The notes beneath the pieces were generated by a model. It saw nothing but the letters and a program-made list of their open reading frames with translations, was not told the DNA's origin and did not search any database. Position numbers and translations under genes: made by a program. A stretch of DNA of 64,000 nucleotides from contig JAVXUO010002216.1 of assembly GCA_033065855.1 (NCBI GenBank), positions 124,001 to 188,000 on the forward strand. Reading direction: 5' to 3'. Origin of the DNA: Escallonia rubra (lineage: Eukaryota; Streptophyta; Magnoliopsida; Escalloniales; Escalloniaceae). Of this stretch, positions 12,812 through 23,567 are shown piece after piece; position 1 is the first letter of the stretch, and each line of letters opens with the position of its first letter.

Positions 12812-14543
12812 CCGAACAACATCGGTTTGAACAGTTTGGTTTTGTCGGCCTACATGGCCAGCTTTGTTAGTTTAGATCGGTTTGCACCCACTTAAAAAAA
12901 ACCCTAAGTGGCCCCACTTTTTCATTAAAAAAATCCTTTAAAAGTACAGTGCAGCGGTTGGGTGTCCTCCCAATTGCTACACTTTGTAGCGGTTGGGAGG
13001 AAATTCGTGGGCCCCCAACCGCTACTCTTTCTTGCGGTTGAGGTTTTTTCAGATTTTGTCAATTTTGCAACCGCTTGAAAGAGTGGCGGTTGCAACTTTA
13101 AAAAAAAAAAAAAACAGATCTGGGTCATCCACGAGTACACGTGGACGACTAGATTTATGGTGGAGAAATTGTTATTTCTCCACCGGTGGGTGTGGATCGG
13201 CTCCCATATAATATATATATATATAGCTGATCCATTGCTCGCGCTAGCAACTTGGGTTAAGTTGCTAGCGCGATCTGTGGACGGTCCAGATCTATTTTTC
13301 ATGTTTTTTTTAAGTCCGTCCGCTACATTATGTAGCAGACGTTTCTTTTGACAAATATACCCTTATTCCCGTCCGCTACATTATGTAGCGGACGGTAGAA
13401 AACTGATTGCTGGGTTGTCATTTTGCTCTTTATTTCGTTGGTGATTATTCAGATTCCAAGTTCACATATCAGATCTCCGGTAACGAAACCGTGCACCGTC
13501 ACCCATCTTTACCACCACCTAGACCATCATACCACCATCATCTACCATTACCACTATAGAGATAAATGAGCTAATTGTGATCTTGTAAATGGGGCGACCT
13601 TCGCCGAGGCGCACCCAAAGGCTAAGAATTAGCCACGGATGCAGGTGCGTAGGAATATTGCATTACCATCTGAATCAGAAGTCTTTGGAACTTTGAAGCA
13701 CTATGGAGAACATAATCCTTACCCGGGAGCGAGAAGCATCCGTTCATTCGACTTGAGACCTTTCATCACCGGGAGAGAAAAAAGTGGAAAGTAACAGATG
13801 CATCACTTTCAAAAGGCTAAACCTTATCCTTATTGGAAAGTAACAGATCTGGACCATCTCCACCATCTCACCCATTTTCCACCATTTTTGCCAAGGTCAC
13901 CACCAACAAACACCTCCACTACCTCACCCATCGATCCACCAAACAAACCTACCCACCACCGCCCCAACCATCACCATCCAAAGCTCCACGCAAGAGAAAA
14001 TACTAATTAAACAGATCTGATTAGAGAAAAATCAGAAGAAAATACTAATTGAATTAGAAAGAAAAAATCTATGATGTCGCGCCGCCGAGGAGGCTAGTGA
14101 CCGCGGCTTGCGGAGTCGCCCGGGATACTGCGACCGCGGCTTGCGGAGTCACCGAGGTGGCCTGAGCGTGGTCTGTGATGTTGTTGAGGAGGCATCGACC
14201 GCGACAGCAAAGCTGCGAAGCGGAGCTATCTTCAGTCGTACTTCAGAGCATATAAGGGGGGAGAGGGGGAGAGAGAGAGAGATAAGTGAAATGTAATGTG
14301 AATGGGCTTGTCTTTTGTTGAATAGTCAAAAATTAGGTGAAGGGTATACTTGTCAAAAGAAACGTCCGCTACATAATATAGCAGACGGACTTAAAAAAAG
14401 CGCGAAAAACAGATTTGGACCGTCCACAGATCGCGCGTGGACGGCCAAATTGCGCTGGCAACTTAACCAAGTTGCTAGCGCGAGCAATGGATCAGCTCCC
14501 ATATATATATATATAGTAAAAGTTCGAGAATTTTAGATCGAGG
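12812..14543. mobile_element. Composite transposon insertion in intron 1 of Kelch-GRF copy 2
   Basis: Against copy 3, intron 1 of copy 2 carries about 1.7 kb extra between CCTAACATTGT and GAGGTATATG. The best-defined part is an element at about 13200-14515 with long inverted termini: 13225-13360 matches the reverse complement of 14340-14510, and both start next to a TA run at GGATCAGCT/AGCTGATCC. Long inverted ends and the lack of a transposase suggest a non-autonomous MULE-like element, but no clear target duplication was found. The flanking part 12812-13198 holds other hairpin-rich sequence and may be a second, nested insertion. Confidence 0.65.
13240..13272. repeat. Perfect 14-bp hairpin in the transposon terminus
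   Basis: CGCGCTAGCAACTT is followed by a five-base loop and its exact reverse complement. An imperfect version occurs in the opposite terminus near 14452-14483. A second near-perfect palindrome, with CCGTCCGCTACA arms, lies at 13370-13396. Confidence 0.85.
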
Positions 14544-15180
14544 TATATGAACATCAATGAAAGAAAACAACCCACATATTCTCTGGATATTTCACCCAGC
14601 ACTTTGAACATTTTATTCTGGTTTTAGAAAGCCATACTTTGTGAAGCTTCTACGATTCCTTGATTATTTGGATTTGCATATTCACTTCTTTATGTTTATG
14701 CAGAAGAACGGAGAAAGCTGCAAGTAATTTAAGAAGGCTGATGATGGCAAAGAGAAAAAAAGAGAAGGAAGAAGTAAAGACAGGTACTGGATTCTTACTT
14801 GAAGCTTTAACTCCCTGTATATACATCAATAAACTTGAGAAGTTTGTCATTCGACGAGATTTTTTTGTCTTTAAAAATGAACTTCAATCTACAAGGACAG
14901 TTACCCGCATTCAGTGGCAAACTTCACGCCTCAACTCTTCGATGTGTTTTGCCTAACTATTTGCTTTGCTCTAGGGGGAACATCATCTTCAAGGAGAGAT
15001 GGGAGAGTTGGGTGCAATGTTGGCCCCAAGTATGAGTGGAAACTATGCGATTGTGGTGTAAAGGCTCAGATTAAAATAGATGAATCAGAAAGAGCAAGCA
15101 AGGGAAACCTGTATTTTGTCTGTGGCAATGGATACTGCGAGTTTGTGGCCTGGTGTCAGCCGTATTCGACAGAGTTATGA

Positions 15181-16009
15181 CAATACGGATCAAGTAATAT
15201 AAGGATGGGAAAGGAAGATGAGGCACCGGTTAAAGTTAATCTTTGGCGTTCCAAGATATTCAGATCAATTTGGCGTTCAATTTGTGAATCACCTCCATGC
15301 ATATTCTGATTGCAATGGTTAAAGTTAATCTTTTTTTTTTTTGTGGTAATAAGAGAATTGCATCGATAAAGTAAGAGGTTCCAAGGGAGAAAAGTACAGC
15401 CTTATGACCTTACAGATAAATGTTTAACAACCCGCAAAAACAACATAAGAAAGACCGCTTGAAAGTGTCCAAAAGGAGCGGTAACACAACATCCACTACA
15501 TACATACTGTACATTCCATCAACTCCGTCAACTCCATTAATCCTTAGCTACTCAGGGTGTCACTTATCCAATTTTGGTAGACAGATATGCGAGCCTGACA
15601 TGCAAAAAGAGTTAAGGATCGTGCTTCCTTCAAGGTGCGTGGACTAGCCCTGTTGAGACTATAACGATGGAATTGAGGTAAAAGATGGCACATGTCATAT
15701 ATAATAGGTGCCACCGTATCCAGGATGTCTTCAGATCCCGACATCTGGTTTGAAATAAATGCATGGATAGCATTGTATGATTGCATGACTTCTACCCAGC
15801 TCAAAGGCTCTATAAGTTTAATTTTTAGTACCCATATCAACCTGGTAAATTTTGTCCCTTTTTGTTCTTGCTTCTTTGCCCAAGCATGAAGCACTGAAAT
15901 TGGGAATTAGGGGTTGGACTTCAGATGTTGAAATTGGGAGCTTTGGCTTTTAAAGAATATGGGAAACGGTTTAAGGAGTAAAGGGAAGCTAAATTAGTAT
16001 AGTCGTAGG
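15181..16009. other. Spacer after Kelch-GRF copy 2
   Basis: The first ~150 bases match the 3' flank of the other copies. From about 15340 the sequence is no longer shared with them. Open frames at 15420-15894 on both strands show no recognisable domain and are probably chance. No gene is supported. Confidence 0.4.
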
Positions 16010-16347
16010 GAGTATTTTGAGATGCATAGTGTTACATTCATGCTCAACTCTGTGCTTGTCAGCAACCCTCCCGCGATAGCTGCTTCATAAAATTTTGGTT
16101 GCACCTCAAAATGAATTGTCACGTTGTGCACGTATTGGTCGCTAAACTTTTGTTGTCCATATAGCAACTAAAAAATGTTCGCCATCAAAATTCGTGAGTA
16201 AAAATGCTAAGAGTTGCAGGCCATGTCTAGTGCGGGGCGTGATCCATGGTTCTTAGCCGGTCCATTTAGATCTCAGACTCATCTAGTAATGTTCACTAAA
16301 ACTCCTTGACGTTATTGGGCAATGCCATCTGTATCTACTAACCATCA

Positions 16348-17527
16348 AAAATATTAGGGCAAATTACACTTATGTCCCTGAGGTTAGGGGGTAAGTATAG
16401 GCAAGGACAATAGTTTGGACAAATTACACTTATATCTGTTGACCAAACGGAATCTTAAAAACTCTAACGGTTTTAATAAAAAGACTTTATTGCCCCTAAG
16501 TTGGAACCTTATTTATTTTTCAATGCCATTATTTCATCTTCTTCTATTAATGCTATTATTCTTCATCTTATGCCATTACTCTTCCCATCCCCCTTCCCCT
16601 TCCCCGTCGCCCCCACCCTCCCCCGTCGCCGGCGTCGCCTTCACTGGTCGATCTGAAAATACCCATGGATATGGCCGAAAACCATAGCATGAACAGTGGC
16701 GCCGCTGGCTCGCGGTGTCCCTGCCATAGTGGGCGGTGCTTGGGCAGCGCGTTGGTGGAGACGCCGGCCGGGGTTAGTCACCAGTTGCCAAAGGTATCGC
16801 CGGCAGTAGCGATTACATGGCGGTTTGGAGGTGGCAACGGGTTGTGCTTCCAATGGAGGGGTGACGGTGTCAGGCATGCACAGTGGTGCGCGGTACACCG
16901 GTGAGGGGCGTGGCCGGAGAATGAGGGGTGGTTGACCTCGAGATGGCACCGGTGACAAATCCCGGGATGCTTCAGATCGACAAATTAGGGTTTTCTTGAA
17001 ACCCTAATTTGCAAATTAGGGTTTCAAAAAACCCCAATTTGCAAATTAGGGTTTCAAAATACCCCGATTTGCAAATTAGGGTTTCAACAAAATCCTAATT
17101 TGCAAATTAGGGTTTCAAGAAAACCCCAATTTGTAAATTAGGGTTTCAACAAAATCCTAATTTGCAAATTTGCAAGGTGATACATTGTGACTTGAGAAAT
17201 TTTAATTTTGATGAAATGGACTGCAAATTGAGAAATCAATTTTAGAGTTTTAAAACCCTAATCTTCAAATTAAGGCTGAAATCAAAGATTAAAAATTTTA
17301 AAAATATTCAGTATATACAGTACAAGGGGTAATATCGTCATTTTAAAAATACGTATTACTGACATCATTAAAAGCGTACACTTTTTGGACGGAAACCTGA
17401 CGGATGAATACGGCTGATACATTTTAAACGTGTTTGGTCACGAAATGTTACATTTTAAAACTCGTTGTCTTTGACTGTAATTATACCATAACCTCAGGGA
17501 TATAAGTATAATTTGCCCAAAATATTA
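16348..17527. mobile_element. MULE-like DNA transposon with 9-bp target duplication
   Basis: The element spans 16357-17518 (1162 bp) and is flanked by the direct repeat AAAATATTA (16348-16356 and 17519-17527). Its ends are inverted repeats of about 30 bp, starting GGGCAAATTACACTTATGTC on the left and ending in the imperfect reverse complement. A 9-bp duplication is typical of Mutator-like elements. No transposase is encoded, so it is non-autonomous. The middle holds a GC-rich stretch (about 16580-16970), possibly captured host sequence, and a short tandem repeat (16981-17170). Confidence 0.82.
16981..17170. repeat. ~30-bp tandem repeat inside the MULE-like element
   Basis: About six units of 30-32 bases share a GCAAATTAGGGTTTCAA core and alternate with its near reverse complement, so each unit is partly palindromic. 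It resembles telomere repeat only by chance: the core is AATTAGGGTTT, not tandem TTTAGGG. Confidence 0.8.
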
Positions 17528-17673
17528 AATACGTTACTTAATGGGATGGTATACGAATGAAATGACTCCCGTGCTACCCTCCATTGTCATTTTCTCTCTT
17601 TCCTTTTAACAGAAACCCACCCACCCTCCCCCTCCCCCTTCAAGTCCAACGTCACCGCATATAGGAAGATGAA

Positions 17674-17870
17674 ACCACCAAGCGCGTAGGTCAGCTGGTA
17701 TGAGGCTGTCATAACTTAACCAGAGGTTTCGGGTTCGAGCCCTGGGAATGCAGCTGCGTTAAAACTTGGTAGGGAGAGCTTTACCGCCCATGTGGTCCTA
17801 CCCGGCTCAAACACGGATTAGTCGGCTCCCAACGTGGTGTCCAGAAACCGAGTGGTTTAACCAAAAAAAA
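17674..17870 (+). mobile_element. tRNA-derived SINE with 15-bp target duplication
   Basis: This 197-base insertion is flanked by the direct repeat ATATAGGAAGATGAA (17659-17673 and 17871-17885). Near its 5' end it has a box A-like TAGGTCAGCTGGTATGAGG and a box B-like GGTTCGAGCCC, the internal RNA polymerase III promoter of tRNA-derived SINEs. It ends in an A-rich tail. These features together define a SINE; the family was not identified. Confidence 0.85.
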
Positions 17871-18760
17871 ATATAGGAAGATGAAGAATCTTTGAATTAA
17901 CCGGAGCAAACCTTCATCATCGCTCACGCCTTAAACAAAAGGGAAACGATGAAGTTAACCTAAAAGCATACCCCAAATTCTGATCTTAACGCCGGTCGTC
18001 TCCACGGCACCACCTAAATACCACCAACCACAACCACAACCACAACTCACACCGCCACTCCCACCAGATAAATATGTGCACACACTCCCGTGTGCGCACT
18101 CACACACTCGCACGCGCAGATTTGGCTTAAAGTTTGGATTTGAGGATTGTTTGTTGGATTTATTTGCAGATCTGCACATGTATGCGTAGATGAGGGTTGA
18201 ATTTGAGGTGGCGGTCTCCCATGGTGGTGTTTCGACAATGCCAACAGTGGCGGCGGCTCCTCAGGTCAAATGGTTGGGGAAGAAGGTGACTTTAGATCGG
18301 AATTTGTGTATGGTATAATGTACAAAGGTCTGTATTGACATTTTTTAAATACATCATGTTGACTAAAGGAAAAAACGTATTAAATACTATCAATGTTAGG
18401 ACGAAAGGGCATTTCTATTACAATTTCTTTATCAGGTTGAGAGAGATTACGTACTAACCTCAAGGCTTTCTGGATGTTTTCCCTATTATCTTTTAAACAT
18501 TTTTGAAGTTTCACTTTTGTTAATTGTTTTTTATTTTGTGCTTTGTCCCTACTTTGTTTTGAGATGTAAAATTAAAAGACAGCCAAAAATCGCTTTTTCA
18601 TTATTTTTCTTAAATATATATTAACATTCATCTTTCGTAACGAGCTAAGGCCCCAACTCCACGCACCACCGTCAAATCAATACCATCAAATTTAATTTTG
18701 TACACCAAAGTATTGAGATTCCACTATTGCTCCTTGAAAGTTAACGGTGTCTTAAAGTTT

Positions 18761-18885
18761 TACTCCCTCCGTTCCATAAGTATTAATCAAATTTTCTTTT
18801 TGAGATGTCTCGAATTAATTGCGCACTTTCCTTTTTTGGTTAAAGTTTTAACTCACTGTTCCAAAAATAGCCTTGCTAATTGATT
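18761..18885. mobile_element. Stowaway/mariner-like terminus, truncated
   Basis: TACTCCCTCCGTTCCATAA at 18761-18779 is the typical start of plant Stowaway-type elements, next to a TA. No matching inverted end was found downstream, so only one terminus remains. It sits exactly where the orphan duplicated unit stops. Confidence 0.6.
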
Positions 18886-19552
18886 TGGGAAAATTGGGCG
18901 GCACCACCACCATCGTGTAATCCCGGAATTGAAAGACCCACCATCTGAATCGTGTCTCTCTCCTTTCTGTACATCATTATTTACCTCCCATTTCTTCTTC
19001 CATTTTTTTCTCGCCGACGCTGCAACTTCCAGCGGCCCGACATTCTTTCACCTCCAGATGATCTCCCCATTATTTTAGTCGAGCACCCACGTGCACCATG
19101 ATGTGATCGATAACAACCTCTCTGCCATTAACCATGACCACTGTCGGCGCCGTCGCCTCTTTTTTTTATCACCGCCATTTTTATGCCAGACAACATCTTT
19201 CTGTCTTCCTAAACGAGACCCACTATGCAACTCGCTTACAGCCGATGTGGCCACCTTAGATCTGGAAGAAAGATCAACCAGTTACACTAGTTCGTGGTAA
19301 ATCATCCGTCCAGACGAGATCCCATTTTATTTAAATCATCCAGTTACACGTTTCGTGGTGGTGACTTTGGCAATGCCGACGGCGATTGATGTCAGATGGT
19401 GGGAGAAGAAGGTGACTTTGAGTTTGGAATTTGTATAAACGTCTATATTCACATTTTTTTAATACGTTATGTTGACTTTAGTAAAAAAAATGTATTACAC
19501 GTCAATACTAGCAATGTTATGACGAAAGCGCATATCTATCACAAATGTTTTA
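18886..19552. other. Intergenic DNA with part of the duplicated flank
   Basis: Bases about 19350-19550 repeat the GGTGGGAGAAGAAGGTGAC region of 7390-7490 and belong to the unit holding Kelch-GRF copy 3. The rest shows no recognisable gene; an open frame at 19091-19300 is short and without domain features. Confidence 0.45.
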
Positions 19553-20812
19553 GGGTTAATTACACCTATGTCCCTGAGGTTAGGAAGTAATTACAGTCAA
19601 TGACATAAAGTTTCAAAATATAACATTCCGTGACCAAACGTGTATCTTTTGCTGATGTCATCCATGCGTATTTTCTAAATGTCAATACTACCCTTATACC
19701 ACATATTTACATATACACTGTATAAAAATTAAAAACCCTAATTTACAAAATTAGGGTTTTAAACCTAATACCAAATTAGTGTTTCAAAACCTAATTCTCT
19801 CTCTCCAAATTAAGGTTTTAATCTTTTTAAATTAGGATCTCTCTAATAGAAATTAAGTCTTTTTCCCCAAATCAAATTATAGATTTAAATTCTTTTTTTT
19901 TCAAATTTGTGTTTTTTATTGGATTTAATTTGAAACCCTAACTTTATCTTTCTCTCTCTCTCTCTCTCTAACCATCATCATTTCTGAATTTCAATGGGGC
20001 TACCGCCCCATCACTCCAACCCCATCATCGCCGCCTCTTTCCTTCTTCTCCCATTCACCATGTCGTTGCCCCTCCCTCTTCCCCCCTACCCTACCCCACC
20101 ATGCCACCCTTAGCCCATATCGAAGTCCACTCCATCGGCCACTGCCGTTCTTTTCTGAAGCCAGACCCCGTCAAGGAAAGCTCGTCGTAGAATTCTTTCT
20201 CTTCACTGCAGATTCTTTTACCTGCATTCGCTTCGCGGGAGCCGCACAACACAGTCGCTCAACCGCGAAGGAGAAGGGGAAGAAGGAGAGGCGGCATCGG
20301 CGATCTGGGTGTGTGTGATGGTGCGATAGAGGGAAGAAGGATGGGGCGCCGGCGTGGTGGGGAAAAGAGGGAGGAGCAACGGCGCACACTGATTTGAATT
20401 ACTGGTTTTGCAATTCAAGTGTGTCAAATCATGCTCATACATTTGAATTACTGGATTTGCAATTCGATTGCATTGGAATCAATCTACAGATTGCCATGGC
20501 GAAGATAAAGAGGACGAAATTCAAAGCCAAAATCCAATTTAGAAAATGAAATAACCCATTCCGAAGTAAACCCTAATTTAGAGAGAGAAAATAAAAGTTT
20601 AAAACCCTAATTAGGTCCAAAATGAATTTTAATTTTTAACTTATGGTTTCGAATCTTTATAATGGCATTTGAAAGAAAATAACACTCAAATTCAGGGGCA
20701 ATAAAGTCATTTTATTGAAACCGTTTGGATTTTTAGGGTTCCGTTTGGTCAACGGACATAAGTGTAATTTGTCCAAACTATTGTCCTTACCTGTAATTAT
20801 CCCCTAACCTCA
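19553..20812. mobile_element. Second copy of the MULE-like family, inverted and truncated
   Basis: The left end (GGGTTAATTACACCTATGTC) resembles the right terminus of the 16357-17518 element. The right part (near 20740-20812) is the reverse complement of that element's left end, ending at CCCCTAACCTCA without the last ~30 bases. It is thus the same family in opposite orientation with a broken end. It lies in the upstream flank of Kelch-GRF copy 3 and contains a (CT)n run at about 19953-19970 and a GC-rich centre. Confidence 0.7.
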
Positions 20813-21241
20813 AGCTTGACGATACGTAGCATTTTTAAAGTCGATCAGGTTAAGTGAGATTACTTACTAACCTCAAGGGTTTATGAATGTCTTTCTTACT
20901 ATCCTTCAAACGTTTTTAAAGTTTCGGTTGTTTCTTTTTATTACTTAATTGTACTTTTAACTTTTGCTTGATCCCATTTTATTTAGAGATTTAAACTTGA
21001 AAGGCGGTTAAAAATCGCTCCCTTTTTTTTTTTTATCAATTTTGAGAACGAAACAAAATAGGAAGTCAAAACCTAATCAAACCCAAACGGCCAAACAAGA
21101 GAGCCCATGTTCATAATTTACCCGATGAAAGAAATTTTAGGGTTTTTGCCCAAGACCAAAGACGTTCTATGTAAAGGAGCCTACTCGATCGAAGGCTAAG
21201 CCAGGTAAGAATTAAGAGGTGCAGATAGGAGCACGCCGGCC
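20813..21241 (+). promoter_or_regulatory. Conserved upstream region of Kelch-GRF copy 3
   Basis: This stretch is shared with about 7570-8077 and 11010-11511 upstream of copies 1 and 2. The shared blocks include GAGATTAC...CTAACCTCAAGG, AACCTAATCAAACCCAAACG and GAGCCCATGTT. Its retention in all units makes it the likely promoter and leader. The transcription start cannot be placed. Confidence 0.5.
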
Positions 21242-23567
21242 ATGGCAGACGGCAGTGCCGCCGCCGTCGCCGAAGGAGGGGGAGATCATCAAGTATCTGT
21301 ATATTTTTCGACATACGGTCTTGATAAAGATTATCCCACGCATTGGTATACCTTTGACATGAATAACGGCGATGATACCGACGACGATGAGCCCCCAATC
21401 CCGAAACTACTCTCTCCCGTCTCCAAAACCAACCACTTACCCTTCGATTCAACCGTCGTAGGGCTTGGCACGGTTATGTATGCCCTGGGTGGCGGTGCAT
21501 ATTCTGATGGCCATGGTTTCGGACCTTCTATCGTTCTGAACCATGTCTACGTATTCGATGGCGCCGATCCCAGCCGAGGATGGGTCAGGGGCCCCGACAT
21601 GCAGGTGGCCCGGGAACAACCCACCGCCTTCGTCGTGGATGGGAAGATTTACGTCATGGGCTGCCTAGTCTATTCCAAGAGAAGGAAGATTGATCCAGAC
21701 GCGTGGGCCGAGTTTCTGGATCCGACGGTCGGGTGTTGGAAGCTCTTGTCGAGCTCTCAGATTGAACCCATCTTATCGATACTAGGGGGTCCGACGAGTG
21801 ATTTTAACATCAGGAGCTTGGCTGTCGGTCAACAACAAGTGCTCCTGTCTTCTGAGTATGGTGCTTGTGTGTACGATGTAGTTGATGGTTCTGTGAGAGA
21901 GATGGATTTGGGCTGCGACTTCATGCGTTTTACTGGTGATTACTCTCGCGAATATGGTCCTGTTGCTCTTGGAAGGACTTTGTTTTGTTACTGCCCTGCT
22001 TACGACTCTGCTTTTTCTCTTGACGCCTACGACACGGACCGAAAACTGCAAATCAACGTTCCTGTTAGGGGGTTAAAGGCGGTGGTGAGGCCAATACGAT
22101 ACTGCGAGCACTGGGAGGATTACAGTCCTCCTGACTGCTTTCTTCGTGCGGAGGGTTTTGGTTTATCTAAAAACAGCAGTAATGATGATAGCGGTATTGC
22201 TAACCTGTATTTGCTCTGGCTGGGAGAACGTATCCACGATGATTTTTTCGCAATTCATTGTATAAAAATTGAAATTTCCAAGGGCACAGACACGCAAGGT
22301 GCTCCCCAGATCCATGCTTGTGTTAAGTCATCCAAGTCTTATAAATTTCCTGGGGACCCTCAGATTTATGGTGGCTTGATCCTGTAAGTGCCAATGCCCT
22401 CTTCGAATAATGCCATTTCATGCACAGAACTTACTTTTAACCGTTATTTCATTGATGTCCGAGAAAAAAATTAGTAAATATATAAAGTTAGTAATCACTA
22501 GACATTTGTGTTACAACTGCTCTCATTATTTTCAATTTTTTTTGGTTTTGTTTATCTGAATATGCTTAGTACCATATATGTAAATATTATTAATGAATGT
22601 CTCTAAATACAAATTAAATGTCTTAGGTCGGTTAGATTCGATTTGTGATCAGCTTCAAAAACTAAATCATGAACCGAACCGAACAAGGTCGGTTTGAAAA
22701 ATATGAAATCGAACCGTTAAGATTTTCAGACGGTTAGGATTAGATCGGTTCCGTTTGGACGGTTCGGATCGATTTTAACGGTTTGATGCTGAAGCCTACT
22801 ACTCACAGTTTCATACCAATACAGCTTCTGAAGTTTTTTGTATGCTAAACCTTAGTTGCACAAAGCTACAGCTTCTGAAGTTTTTTGTATGCTAAACACA
22901 CTTCATTATAGCTGTCCTAACATCGTTCTTGAGGTATATGAACATCAAATGAAGGAAAACAACCCACATATTCTCTGGATATGTTACCCACCACTTTGAA
23001 CATTATATTCTGGTTTTAGTAAACTATACTTTGTAGCTTCTACTACTCACTATTCTCATTTACATCACCTCTTTATGTTTATGTAGGCGAACAGAGAAAG
23101 CTGCAAGTAGTTTAAGAAGGCAGATGGTGGCAAAGAAAGAAAAAGAGAAGGAAGGAGTAAAGTCAGGTACTGGATTCTGTACCTGAAGTTTTAACTCCTT
23201 GTACATACATCAATAAACTTGAGAAGCTTGTCATTCGAAGAGACTTTTTGTCATTAAAAATGTACTTCAATTTACTTGGACAATTACCCGCATTCAGTGG
23301 CAAATTTCACGCCCCAATTCTTCGCTGTGTTTTGACTAATCTATTTGCTTGGCTCTAGGGAAAATAATATCATCTGCAAGAAGAGATGGAAGAATTGGGC
23401 GCAATGTTGGCCCCAAGTATGAGTGGAAACTATGCGATTGTGGTGTAAAGGCTCGGATTAAAATAGATGAATCAGAAAGAGCAAGCAAGGGAAACCCGTA
23501 TTATGTCTGTGCCGATGGATATTGCAAGTTCGTGGCCTGGTGTCAGCCATATTCGACGGAGTTATGA
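21242..23567 (+). CDS. Kelch-type protein with C-terminal GRF zinc finger, copy 3
   Basis: Exons 21242-22383, 23087-23166 and 23359-23567 join in phase to 476 residues. After an acidic stretch (residues 43-50), Kelch-like repeats begin about residue 70 (LGTVMYALGG, GWVRGPDMQV, DGKIYVMGC). Residues 381-408 form a basic linker rich in Lys, Arg and Glu. The GRF zinc finger follows, with ligands Cys433, Cys435, Cys458 and Cys463 and the family's aromatic/Trp core (YYVC, CKFVAWC). This copy is the clearest intact version. Exon 2 is 80 bases, as in copy 2. It lacks an F-box, so an SCF adaptor role is not supported. Nucleic-acid binding by the finger is inferred from the family. I know of no named gene with this domain order. 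Confidence 0.82.
22384..23086 (+). other. Intron 1 of Kelch-GRF copy 3
   Basis: Donor GTAAGT and acceptor TTTATGTAG are the same as in copy 1, and the first intronic codon is again TAA. The block at about 22620-22800 is full of CGGTT/AACCG words and is not shared with copy 1; it may be a small insertion. A short duplication (CAGCTTCTGAAGTTTTTTGT) occurs twice near 22822 and 22870. Confidence 0.55.

Larger units (their letters stand above)
11512..15180 (+). pseudogene. Kelch-GRF copy 2, frameshifted
   Basis: This copy has the same three-exon layout: 11512-12652, 14704-14783 and 14975-15180. Exon 1 lacks one A near 12252, where copy 3 has GGAAGGACT and this copy has GGAGGACT. The frame then ends at 12300 after 262 residues. 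The second half of the Kelch exon stays open in the shifted frame up to the normal donor. Exons 2 and 3 are open and keep all four zinc ligands. Exon 3 is one codon shorter than in the other copies. Intron 1 has grown to 2.05 kb through transposon insertion. The protein begins MADSSAAAAAEGGG, as in the paralogues. A sequencing error in a GGA/AGG context is a possible alternative to real decay. Confidence 0.75.
16010..18760. repeat. Orphan duplicated unit without a Kelch-GRF gene
   Basis: Bases 16010-16350 match 6730-7070 and 17893-18760 match 7068-7860. Together they form a diverged copy of the DNA between the kinase gene and Kelch-GRF copy 1. The unit is split by a MULE-like element (16357-17518) and by further DNA carrying a SINE (17674-17870). 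It stops near 18760 at a Stowaway-like terminus, before any Kelch exon. Confidence 0.65.

Noticed and set aside
16981..17170. Telomere-like or CRISPR-like repeat array
   Set aside because: The shared core is AATTAGGGTTT within ~30-base partly palindromic units, not tandem TTTAGGG. There are no unique spacers, and the array lies inside a transposon of a plant genome.
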